Shown: in pieces, positions 43,501 to 51,070 of the stretch
Numbering within the stretch: position 1 is the stretch's first letter
Layout of the letters: the number at the start of each line of letters is the position of its first letter
Assembly: GCF_003403015.1 (NCBI RefSeq)
Contig: NZ_QURL01000003.1
Location: 590,936 to 654,935, forward strand
Reading direction: 5' to 3'
Origin: Fulvimarina endophytica
GTDB lineage: Bacteria > Pseudomonadota > Alphaproteobacteria > Rhizobiales > Rhizobiaceae
Length of the DNA: 64,000 nt
Translations under genes and position numbers: made by a program
The notes under the pieces: generated by a model
The model's input: the letters and a program-made list of their open reading frames with translations, nothing else
Told to the model about the DNA's origin: nothing
The model's database searches: none

Positions 43501-46498
43501 CGGCGCCGTCGGCGATGGATGCGCCGCCGGCCCGGATCGAGGCGGCATTGTTGGCGGTGACCACCGACGAGGCCAGCGAGCCCGTCACGTCGAGGATCCC
43601 GCCGTTGACGGTGGTCGCGCCGGTATAGGTGTTGGCGCCGGCGAGGGTGAAGGTGCCGCTGCCGTCCTTGGTGAGGCCGCCCGAACCGGATGCGATGCCG
43701 GAGAAGGTGGTGCCCGCGCCGTTGCCGCCGGTGGTGAGCGTGTTTGCGCCGAGGGCGAGGGTGGACCCGGCCGCGCCCGCGAGCGATCCGATGGTCTCGG
43801 CCCCGGTCAGCGTCAGGTTCGAGGTACCGTTGAGGGTGACGGCGGCGCCGTCGGCGATGGATGCGCCACTGGCCCGGATCGAGGCGGCATTGTTGGCGGT
43901 GACCGCCGACGAGGCCAGCGATCCCGTCACGTCGAGGATGCCGCCGTTGACGGTGGTCGCGCCGGTATAGGTGTTGGCGCCGGCAAGGGTGGTTCTTCCC
44001 GCACCGTCGACGATCACGTTTCTCGAGCCGCCGCTTTCGGAAATTGCGCCGGTCACGGTGAGTGACGTGTTTTCGTTCGAACGAAGCCCGAAATCCCCGA
44101 CGGCGATCACGGGACCTGCGAACGTGTTGTTGCCGGATACGCTTTCGAGCCGGGGACGAGAATTGACCGGGTTCCCATCGCCGATCGTGAGCGTCTCTCC
44201 GGTGATCGTTACGTTGTCCTGAAGTCCGAGCGTCGAACCGCGGTCGACGCGTGTCCCGGCCGCAGTGCTGCCCAGGGCGGTGTCGCTTGCAGCGATCAGG
44301 GTGCCGTTCGCGACGATGGTGTCTCCGGTATAGTCGTTCGCTCCGCCGAAAATCTGTGTCGCACCGCCATTGGAAACGACGACACCGCCGGTGCCGGAAA
44401 CGACGCCGTCATAGCGCTGGACCAGACCGACGCCGGCTGGAGCACCGCTGATCCTCAGATCGTCGTTCAACTGTATGCGCGACGTGCTCGATCCGGTGAT
44501 CAGCCCAGTCCCGGTCGCCTGTCCCGAGCCGCCACTCGCCCCGACCTGAAACACGGCCTGATCGTTCAGCGTAACGAAGGGACTGCCGAGGAACACGCCG
44601 CCGATGGTCTGCAAGGTCGCATTGTTGACGGTGACGCGTCGCGTGCCGATCTGACCGACGATCGACAGCGTGCCGGCGTCGACGACGACCGGCCCCGTTA
44701 TCGTGCTCGGCCGGGAATTCGTCAGGCTGAGTGCACCCGAGCCTTGTTTGACGAAGCCGCCCGAGCCGCCGGTTTCGGACATGGCACCGGCATAGGTCGT
44801 ATCCGCCGTCTGGTTCACCGTCAGTGTCTCACCGCCGGTTATGACGATATTGCCGCCATTCGTGCCGCCGCCCGAGAGCGTCCCGATCGTCTCGGACCGA
44901 AGAACGGAAAGCTGCGCGCCGGAGGTATTGGCGAGCGTCACCGCACTCGTATCGGCAAGGGCCGTTCCGGTCACGCTGTTCAGAGCCAGTTCGCCGGCAT
45001 TGATCGTCGTCGAGCCGGTATAGGTATTCGTCCCACTCAAGGTCAGGGTGCCGTCGCCACTTTTGGTCAGGGTGCCGGAATTGTCTCCGTTGCCCGTGTC
45101 GTCCGCGATCGCATCCGAGATCGTCTGCGTCTGGCCGGCGCCCGGCGCGAAAACGACGGACGACCCCTGGAGGTAGATTCCGGAACCGGCCGCCGTTCCA
45201 CTCTGCGCACCCGAACCGGCCGCACCGGCCGATACCGAACCGCCGGAGATCGATCCGCTTCCGCCCACCGTCAGCGATCCGCCGTCCATGACGAACACGG
45301 CACCGCCGAAACCTGCACCGCCGCCGCCGCCGCGAGCGCCGCCGGTGCCGGCCCCGAAGCCGCCAGAGCCTGGATTGCCGGCCCCGCTGCCGCCGCCACC
45401 GGCGCCGAACCCACCATCTCCCGCAGCATCGGGAGACCGGTAACCGCCGCCGCCGCCGCCGCCACCAAAGCCACCGTCTGCGCCGTTGCCACGATCGGCA
45501 GAGCCGCCTCCACCGCCACCGAAGCCGCCACTGCCACCGCTTGCGAACGTCGTCCCGGCCCCGCCGGCACCGCCGCCACCGGCGAGATCGCCGCCGTCCG
45601 CACCGTTCACGCCGCTCGACGCGCCACCTGCTCCGGCAAGGGAGCCGCCGCCATTGCCGCCGGCCGCTCCCGACCCGTTATTGCCCTCCGAGAATGCGCC
45701 GCCGCCACCGCCGCCGCTGCGTCCGCCTGCCGCGCTCGGAAGACCTCCTCGGCCGCCGAGACCACCACCACCGCCGGAGCCGCTATCCACGCTGACGCCG
45801 CCATTCAAGCCGCCGGAGCCACCGGCTGCGGCGCTGCCGCTGAAGGAAACGTCTTCCACGGAGACATTCGCACCCGAGCGAACGAACAGGGCGCCACCCG
45901 CGCCCAGACCGCCTCCGCCTGCACCATTATCGCCGCGGTCTCCGCCGCCGCCAGCGCCGCCCTGGGCGAGCCCGTCCGTCAACGACCCATTGCGGATGAC
46001 GACAGTTCCGGCATTGGCGAAGAAGATGCGGGTCACTCCGTCTCCCGAAACGGAATTGCCGGCGAGATCGATCGTCACGCTGTCGCCGGAGTCGTCGCCC
46101 AGCACCGGCAGAAATCCGGACAGAGTAATGTTCTGCGTCAGCGTGATCGTATTCGTCGCATCGCCGTTCGCATTGGCATTCGTAATCGCCTGAGCGAGTT
46201 CCGCCTCGGTGGCGACGCTGAACGTCGCCGCTTGCGATCCGTCCGTGATCAGGCCCGCCGAAAGTCCGACCGCTGCGACCAGGGCCAGTTCGACCGCCCG
46301 GCCCAATCGCGGCCGCTTCGCACTGCGCAGCCGGATACCGGTCTGGTGAATGGAACGCGTTCGACGAAACCCGGAAAAGGGGGTGGCACAAGGCTTGCTG
46401 GACCCTTTCATCACGCTGCCGACGAAAGAACCCATGGCGAATGTGCGATCGATCATGCCTGCCCCCAGCCGACGAAAATCATCCGAACGGCGTCTCAT
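40529..46498 (-). CDS. Giant autotransporter (type Va secretion) with tandem PATR repeats
   Basis: About 1,989 residues. A long basic N-terminal extension (to about 67) precedes a signal-peptide core ELALVAAVGLSAGLITDGSQA ending near Ala91; the extension recalls extended signal peptides of large autotransporters. Next come a pectate-lyase-like stretch (NTITLTQNITLSG), a Gly-rich region at about 180-420, and a beta-helical passenger with many GxLTKxGxGTxTLxGxNTYTG passenger-associated repeats. Five 114-residue units are nearly identical (about 840-1415). The C-terminal beta-barrel starts near 1690 (TAWTGVFGG) and ends GYKF, with the terminal aromatic needed for BAM insertion. The ATG at 46498 follows a TTG; ATGs at 46456 and later are alternatives. 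Confidence 0.92.
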   Translation of the reverse strand: MRRRSDDFRRLGAGMIDRTFAMGSFVGSVMKGSSKPCATPFSGFRRTRSIHQTGIRLRSAKRPRLGRAVELALVAAVGLSAGLITDGSQAATFSVATEAELAQAITNANANGDATNTITLTQNITLSGFLPVLGDDSGDSVTIDLAGNSVSGDGVTRIFFANAGTVVIRNGSLTDGLAQGGAGGGGDRGDNGAGGGGLGAGGALFVRSGANVSVEDVSFSGSAAAGGSGGLNGGVSVDSGSGGGGGLGGRGGLPSAAGGRSGGGGGGAFSEGNNGSGAAGGNGGGSLAGAGGASSGVNGADGGDLAGGGGAGGAGTTFASGGSGGFGGGGGGSADRGNGADGGFGGGGGGGGYRSPDAAGDGGFGAGGGGSGAGNPGSGGFGAGTGGARGGGGGAGFGGAVFVMDGGSLTVGGSGSISGGSVSAGAAGSGAQSGTAAGSGIYLQGSSVVFAPGAGQTQTISDAIADDTGNGDNSGTLTKSGDGTLTLSGTNTYTGSTTINAGELALNSVTGTALADTSAVTLANTSGAQLSVLRSETIGTLSGGGTNGGNIVITGGETLTVNQTADTTYAGAMSETGGSGGFVKQGSGALSLTNSRPSTITGPVVVDAGTLSIVGQIGTRRVTVNNATLQTIGGVFLGSPFVTLNDQAVFQVGASGGSGQATGTGLITGSSTSRIQLNDDLRISGAPAGVGLVQRYDGVVSGTGGVVVSNGGATQIFGGANDYTGDTIVANGTLIAASDTALGSTAAGTRVDRGSTLGLQDNVTITGETLTIGDGNPVNSRPRLESVSGNNTFAGPVIAVGDFGLRSNENTSLTVTGAISESGGSRNVIVDGAGRTTLAGANTYTGATTVNGGILDVTGSLASSAVTANNAASIRASGASIADGAAVTLNGTSNLTLTGAETIGSLAGAAGSTLALGANTLTTGGNGAGTTFSGIASGSGGLTKDGSGTFTLAGANTYTGATTVNGGILDVTGSLASSVVTANNAASIRAGGASIADGAAVTLNGTSNLTLTGAETIGSLAGAAGSTLALGANTLTTGGNGAGTTFSGIASGSGGLTKDGSGTFTLAGANTYTGATTVNGGILDVTGSLASSAVTANNAASIRAGGASIADSAAVTLNGTSNLTLTGAETIGSLAGAAGSTLALGANTLTTGGNGAGTTFSGIASGSGGLTKDGSGTFTLAGANTYTGATTVNGGILDVTGSLASSAVTANNAASIRAGGASIADSAAVTLNGTSNLTLTGAETIGSLTGAAGSTLALGANTLTTGGNGAGTTFSGIASGAGGLTKDGSGTFTLAGANTYTGATTVNGGTLDVTGSLASSAVTANNAASIRAGGASIADGAAVTLNGTSNLTLTGAETIGSLAGAAGSTLALGANTLATGGNGADTTFSGIASGSGGLTKDGSGTFTLAGANTYTGTTTVNGGRLVVNGSIASDVRLNGGIFSGSGAIGTVVANSGSIIAPGNSIGTLNVTGNATFQRGSVYQVEVDASGASDRIVADTATINGGTVQVVRLDPGSSYVNGRQSLIIDTANGRTGMFDAITGNSAFINFALVYTRDDVLLQTSVVRAFQDVAVTTNQTAVASSLNRLNQTFGSDDLLVFNQFLGLNAAEARAAFDLASGEIHASNELALARDASGFTEFLRRRAGLATGLLATEAPMTAPLGYGEEAPATASNLFDAPMSEPAMDASTDRVLTAWTGVFGGLDDYDGNGDGSGSIGAAEFDTERTGIAVGIEGRFDGLFDTVLNQIGFGALSGGAFTAGIAGGYSSGDADLFARRSTADIETGHVGYYTASEFGVLHLASAGSVSFASIDTTRGIQIGNLARTAFADYDAVTYTSSGEAQLRYRLGGLSVAPLVGYNLASVEVDGFTEHGAGALNLSAGDDDYTLGDVSVGIALAKTVTLRNAAATVEARLAYEHGFGDDRPSRLLTFAGAPTTPFTIAGVEADDDRVAIGLGVSADLNKSLTMGVRYDGAFGSDTRSQSGHLSLGYKF
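42261..43970. repeat. Five tandem 342-bp repeats inside the autotransporter gene
   Basis: Units at 42261-42602, 42603-42944, 42945-43286, 43287-43628 and 43629-43970 are nearly identical, differing by scattered single bases. Each codes one 114-residue block of the passenger beta-helix, from TLAGANTYTGATTVNGG to LTKDGSGTF. Partial homologous sequence continues on both sides. Such repeats recombine easily, so unit number may vary between strains, and assemblies may collapse them. Confidence 0.97.
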
Positions 46499-47387
46499 CA
46501 AATCTCAAGTCGCGCAGAGATCCTCGCGCGACGATGTTCGCTGCGATTAGACAGGCACGCGATCACAAAGGGTAGTGGATCTCCATTCCCGATAGGCGAA
46601 TTTCTGACCCTGTGTCAGATCTGCATCTTAAATGACAATCACAAGAATATGATACTTGAATAATGTTCAGATCGAACGGGTTTCTCCATGCAAACACTGT
46701 ATGTCGTAGGTTCGGTAGAGAATTTGTCATCGTTCGCCTTCTGGGACATCTGATCATGCCGCTGAATTGATTGACGGGAACGGGACTAAAAATTGTTGTT
46801 TGACGTGAATATCATCAATCTGGAAAATCGAATGGAGCGTCTTGAGGTGCATCTCGTATCCATCTCGAGATCCATCGGGAACACATTTTTACAGTAGAGA
46901 TTCGATCTTTATAGTGTTTCCGTATCGTTTCATTTTAACCATCGTCAAGGCGTATCCTACGGTGTTCCGTACAGCGTCGATCGAATACATGGTCGTTGCC
47001 GGGCTTTCTGCGAGAAAGCGGGTGAGCAGGACGCGGGTCGGAGACCACGCTGGATTCTTCAGCCGCCTCACACGCGGGTGATATCGTTGCGGGAGCTCGT
47101 CGCGATGCCGGTTCGGCGCTGGGCTGTTCCGTAAAGGAAACGAGCGGCCATGTCCGCGCAGTCGCCGCGCCCACGTCGTTCGCCTGCCGGCCTTGGAGAG
47201 AGGCGCGCGTGGGGGAGGGCCCTGTCGATGGGGCGGAGTGGGATCGGCTGGACCGGATCCCTCCCGGCCCTTTCGCTTCCGTCTCTGCGGCGTCGCGGCT
47301 GCCGGTGATCGCGGACCTGCCATCACCAGCATTTCGCACGATCCGAGCCGGCTCGATAAGAGGCCCGGCATCGGCTGGCCGGGCCAA
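46499..47387. other. AT-rich 889-bp gap upstream of the autotransporter
   Basis: The part from about 46560 to 47000 is clearly richer in A and T than the rest of the window, as expected for transferred DNA or a large promoter region. A 79-codon plus-strand frame at 46842-47081 has no recognisable domain. A TCTGAC/GTCAGA dyad at 46603-46619 is the only clear site. Confidence 0.7.
46603..46619. promoter_or_regulatory. Dyad upstream of the autotransporter
   Basis: TCTGAC (46603-46608) and GTCAGA (46614-46619) are exact complements around CCTGT, 105 bp upstream of the ATG at 46498. It is a candidate operator; the regulator is unknown. Confidence 0.35.
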
Positions 47388-48011
47388 TCAGGACGCACGC
47401 GCCTCGGCGATCGCCTTCTTCATATCCGCCATGTCCGGCACGCCCGGGAAGACTGTGGTTCCTGCGATATAGGCCGGCGTTCCCATGAAGCCGAACTGTT
47501 CGGCCTGGGAGCTGTTGCGGGCGATGATGCCGTCGATGCGCTGGCGGTCGCGGCCATAGGCGGCGTTGAGGGCCTCGATTTTGAAGCCCGCCCGCGTCAG
47601 CGCCGCCTCGACGTCTTCCTGGCTGAGGCGTGCCTGCGTCGCCATCAGGGCTCTCAGCGCCTTGTCGTGATGCTGGCCGGCCGCCAGAGCGAGGCGCGAG
47701 GCGTAGAGCGAGGCCGGGCCGAAGATCGGCCAGTCCTTCATGACGAGGCGGATGTTTCCGTCCTGGCGCACCAGCGCCTCGATCTCGGGAAACTGCGTCT
47801 TGCAGTAGGGGCACTGGTAGTCGAAATACTCGACCAGGGTCACATCGCCGTTCGGATTGCCGAGAGCCGGCACCTCAGGGTCGCGAAGGATCGCATCCTG
47901 CGACAACTCCTCCCGCGCGTTCTGGGCCCTTGCGATCATCGGCAGAAGCGGCGTCGAGCCGAGGGCGAAGGCTGCCGCCAGAAAGGCGCGGCGTTCCATG
48001 TTCGTCGTCAT
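47388..48011 (-). CDS. DsbA-family periplasmic thiol oxidoreductase
   Basis: A 207-residue periplasmic protein with a twin-Arg-like basic start (MTTNMERRAF) and a signal peptide to about Ala29. The thioredoxin-fold active site is YFDYQCPYCK with C67/C70. GTPAYIAGTTVFPG contains the cis-Pro loop. It resembles the DsbA/ScsC-like disulfide proteins of the Com1/DsbA group. GGAGAC lies upstream of the ATG at 48011. It is the third gene of the dsbD-tlpA-dsbA group, 130 bp past the tlpA-like stop. Confidence 0.88.
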   Translation of the reverse strand: MTTNMERRAFLAAAFALGSTPLLPMIARAQNAREELSQDAILRDPEVPALGNPNGDVTLVEYFDYQCPYCKTQFPEIEALVRQDGNIRLVMKDWPIFGPASLYASRLALAAGQHHDKALRALMATQARLSQEDVEAALTRAGFKIEALNAAYGRDRQRIDGIIARNSSQAEQFGFMGTPAYIAGTTVFPGVPDMADMKKAIAEARAS

Positions 48012-48141
48012 GTCGTGTCTCCGTCGAGTGAAGCGATCGTGCTGTTGGATCGGGGGGTGGCGCCGGGTCTTGGGAGGGCGAGCGATGTCGTCCTGATGAC
48101 CGTACGAAAGACGAGATCGCGAACCGTGAGGCATTGCCTGC

Positions 48142-48939
48142 TCACCGGGTCAGACCGTCGATGGCGGCGGACAGACCCTCGCGGGAGATCTCGCCGAAAT
48201 GCATGTCCTGCAGCACGCCGTCTTCGTCGAGGAAGAGCGTCGCCGGATAGCCGCGGACGTTGTAGTGGCGTGCGACTGCCGTGGATTGGTCGAGCGTGAC
48301 GTGTTCGGCATTCAGCGCTTCGTCGTTGAAGTACCGAATGACCCTCGAAGCGCCTTCGCCCTGATTGGCGAAGACGAAGGCGACGTCGTCGCGCTCCCGC
48401 GCCATCTCGGTCATCATCGGCATCTCGCGCCGGCAGGGCGGGCACCAGGTCGCCCAGAGATTGACGACGACCGGCCTGCCTTCGAATTCGGCGAGCGTGA
48501 CGGAACGTCCGTCGAGGGTCTGCATGGGCGTCGGGGGCGAGGCGATCGCTTCCGTCGTCGCAATCAGCTGGACCGCGATATTCCAGACGAAGAGCCCGGC
48601 GGTGAGGGCGCCGATCGCGGCGATGCGCCGACGTGCGTCTGCGAACGTCCACAGGAGGTAGACCGCCGCGGCGACGAGGCCGGGCCAGAGCATGAACCCA
48701 CCCTGCCAGATCATCAGGATGCGCTCCGGCTCCTCGGCGAAGGACGGCCAGTGGGCGGCGACATGGGCGGTCCGCGCCGTCAGGAGGCCGATGATGAAGG
48801 CGTTGACGGCCTTGCCCGCCAGATCGCCGCCGAACCGTAAGGACAGGATCGCCGACAGGCCGAAAAAGGCGAAGAGACCGATGAGGGCGGCGAGACGATC
48901 GCCGGCAAACAGGAACGGTCCGAGGGACAATGCGGTCAT
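48142..48939 (-). CDS. Membrane-anchored TlpA-like thioredoxin
   Basis: A 265-residue protein. The first 130 residues hold four hydrophobic segments with an ARTAHVAAHWPSF loop that recalls Lgt-like membrane domains. The periplasmic C-terminal domain is thioredoxin-like, with WATWCPPC (C166/C169) and the cis-Pro in RGYPATLFLDEDG. Such a fusion is similar to ScsD/TlpA reductases fed by DsbD. It begins three bases after the dsbD stop, so the two are coupled. It probably reduces apo-cytochromes, copper sites or specific disulfides in the periplasm. Confidence 0.85.
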   Translation of the reverse strand: MTALSLGPFLFAGDRLAALIGLFAFFGLSAILSLRFGGDLAGKAVNAFIIGLLTARTAHVAAHWPSFAEEPERILMIWQGGFMLWPGLVAAAVYLLWTFADARRRIAAIGALTAGLFVWNIAVQLIATTEAIASPPTPMQTLDGRSVTLAEFEGRPVVVNLWATWCPPCRREMPMMTEMARERDDVAFVFANQGEGASRVIRYFNDEALNAEHVTLDQSTAVARHYNVRGYPATLFLDEDGVLQDMHFGEISREGLSAAIDGLTR

Positions 48940-48942
48940 GGG

Positions 48943-50898
48943 TCAGATCCGTCCGGCGCGGGTGAGGAAGCCTTCCGCGGACAGTTCGCCCACGGCCCGG
49001 GTGCCTTCGGCCTCGGTGCCGTTCTTCCCGATGAACAGCATGGTGGGCGGGCCGACGACCGAGAGCTGCTTCATCAGCAGATCGTGCCCGGGCGTGACGC
49101 TCGTGAGGTCGACCTTCATCAGATCGACATCCGCCAGCCGCTCGCGGACGGCGGGGTCCTCGAAGATCTCGCGCTCGATGATGTCGCAGGACACGCACCA
49201 GTCGGCGGTGAAGTAGAGAAGCCGGGAGCGATCGACGTCGGAGATGCGCTGGGCGAGATCCGCGGGGCCGCCGATCGTAGTGAACTCGAGCGGCGCCTGA
49301 CCTCCGGCGACGACGCGCCCGCCGGTCAGCGGCTCGAGCGGGCGGAACGGATCCTTCGCACCGGCTGCTGCGCCGACGAGGAGCGTTCCGCCGAGAACCA
49401 GGGCGACGAGGCCGGCGAGGCGTGCGGTCGAGACCTTGAGCGAGGTCGCTGTCTCGCCACCCGCGACCGCGCCGAGGGCGATCGCGAGAGACAGGCCGAG
49501 AAGACCCCACAGGCCGACCGCGATCCAGGGCTCGACGATCCGCGAGACCATCCAGACCGAAAGAGCGAGGAAGACGAAGCCGAAGACGATGTTGACGGCC
49601 TTCATCCATGGGCCCGCCTTCGGCATGATCCGGCTTCCAAACGTTCCGAAGGCGATCAGCGGCACGCCCTGGCCGAGGCCGAGCGCAAACAGACTCGCTG
49701 CGCCGAGTGCCACGTCGCCGGTCTGGCCGATATAGAGGAGGGCGCCGGCGAGAGGCGCGGTCACGCATGGGCCGACGATCAGCGCGGAGAGGAAGCCGAG
49801 CCCGGCCGTGGAGGCGAGACCGCCCCGGCCGTTCGGCATGATGCGGTTCACGCCGTTCACCCAGCCATCCGGGAGCTTCAGCGCGAAGGCGCCGAACATG
49901 GCCAGCGCGAGGAGGAGGAACAGCGCCGAGACGAGGCCGACCGCGAGCGGAGACTGGAGGGCGATCTGGAGGTTCTGGCCCGACCAGGCCGCTGCGACGC
50001 CGAGAAGCCCGAAGGCGACCGCCATGGAAAGGACATAGGCGGAGGAATGAAGCGCGCCCCTGACGGCGCTGCGCTCGGCCCCGACACGGCCGAGCTGGCC
50101 GGCAAGGATCGGATACATCGGAAAGACGCAAGGCGTGAAGGCGAGGCCGAGACCGAGAAGGAAGAAGGCGCCGATCGCAAACGGCGCGCCGCCCTGCGAG
50201 ACGAGCCCCGCGACGAGGCCGCCGGCGGATGCATCCGTCACGATGCCGGTGCTGCCGCCCTGGGGCGCTCGGCTCACCTCCTCCGGCAGGTTGCTGACGA
50301 CGCTTGGCGGTTCTGCGGGCCGGGCCGTGACCGGGGCATCCTGCGCGAAGGACCAGCCGGATGCGGAGGACGAGCGTGTATCCTCCTGCGACAACTCGCG
50401 GCCGAGCAAGGCCATAGGGTCGCCGGGGGAGGACGCCGTCTCCCCGAATGCGACCGGGCCGGCGGCAAGGGCCATGGGATCGAAGCTCTTCGTCTCGGGC
50501 GCATAGCAGATGCCGTCGTCCTGACAGCCCTGATAGGTCACCGAGAGCGTCGCGCCGTCACCCAGACGTTCGAGGACGCTCGGTGCGATCGATGCGCTGG
50601 CGGCCCCGTGATAGATCTCCATGCGCCCGAAATATGGATCGTCCTTCGGCTCGCCTTCAGGCGTTTCGAGCGGCAGCGACGCGCCGTCGGCGGTCTTCAG
50701 TTCGATCCGGTCGCGGTAGAGGTAGTAGCCCTCGGCGATTGCCCAATCGAGATCGACCGCGCCCGCCGGGCCCTGTTCGGCGGACAGCGCGAAGGCCTTG
50801 TCCACATGCAGGGGCACGTTCGGTTGCGCCAAGGCCGGCGCGGCTGTGAGGACGAACCCTGCAATGACGACGCCGATCGACTGTACGAGACCCCTCAT
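48943..50898 (-). CDS. dsbD: Thiol:disulfide interchange protein DsbD
   Basis: A 651-residue three-domain protein. After a signal peptide (to about Ala24) the periplasmic alpha domain has the C125-x5-C131 pair (GCQDDGICY). The membrane domain has the redox cysteines in FTPCVFPMYPI and IVGPCVTAPLAGA. The C-terminal gamma domain has TADWCVSCD. It passes reducing power from cytoplasmic thioredoxin to the periplasm. A Ser/Ala/Pro-rich linker of about 70 residues follows the alpha domain. It is the first gene of an operon with the TlpA- and DsbA-like genes. An OmpR-type direct repeat lies 51 bp upstream. Confidence 0.95.
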   Translation of the reverse strand: MRGLVQSIGVVIAGFVLTAAPALAQPNVPLHVDKAFALSAEQGPAGAVDLDWAIAEGYYLYRDRIELKTADGASLPLETPEGEPKDDPYFGRMEIYHGAASASIAPSVLERLGDGATLSVTYQGCQDDGICYAPETKSFDPMALAAGPVAFGETASSPGDPMALLGRELSQEDTRSSSASGWSFAQDAPVTARPAEPPSVVSNLPEEVSRAPQGGSTGIVTDASAGGLVAGLVSQGGAPFAIGAFFLLGLGLAFTPCVFPMYPILAGQLGRVGAERSAVRGALHSSAYVLSMAVAFGLLGVAAAWSGQNLQIALQSPLAVGLVSALFLLLALAMFGAFALKLPDGWVNGVNRIMPNGRGGLASTAGLGFLSALIVGPCVTAPLAGALLYIGQTGDVALGAASLFALGLGQGVPLIAFGTFGSRIMPKAGPWMKAVNIVFGFVFLALSVWMVSRIVEPWIAVGLWGLLGLSLAIALGAVAGGETATSLKVSTARLAGLVALVLGGTLLVGAAAGAKDPFRPLEPLTGGRVVAGGQAPLEFTTIGGPADLAQRISDVDRSRLLYFTADWCVSCDIIEREIFEDPAVRERLADVDLMKVDLTSVTPGHDLLMKQLSVVGPPTMLFIGKNGTEAEGTRAVGELSAEGFLTRAGRI

Positions 50899-50949
50899 GG
50901 ATGCGCGCTCTTCCTTGTTCGACTTGCCGGATCGAACCTCACCCTTCAG

Positions 50950-50966
50950 CTTAAGACAGCCTTAAA
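50950..50966 (-). promoter_or_regulatory. PmrA-box-like direct repeat upstream of dsbD
   Basis: On the dsbD strand the site reads TTTAAG, GCTGT, CTTAAG. This meets the YTTAAK-N5-YTTAAK form recognised by PmrA and some related OmpR-family regulators. It is 51-67 bp upstream of the dsbD ATG. The motif is read directly; which regulator uses it is unknown. Confidence 0.5.
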
Positions 50967-51070
50967 CGAAGTGGCCCGGGCGCATCACGGGCGGGACGTG
51001 GTGTCTTGCCGGTCCCGAACGAGGGGGCGAGGCACGCAAGGCGGGATCGTTCCGCTCGGCCCCGGAACGG

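Noticed and set aside
42261..43970. Five repeated 113-codon plus-strand frames
   Set aside because: They mirror the 342-bp repeat on the antisense strand; each stops at the unit boundary and no ribosome-binding site or domain is seen.
42261..43970. CRISPR array
   Set aside because: The repeats are 342 bp, contiguous and coding, without spacers.
44744..46663. 639-codon open frame on the plus strand opposite the autotransporter
   Set aside because: It is a compositional shadow of the Gly-rich, GC-rich gene on the minus strand and shows only simple Arg/Ala-rich sequence with no domain.
46842..47081. 79-codon plus-strand frame in the AT-rich gap
   Set aside because: Short, no domain and composition like the surrounding non-coding DNA.
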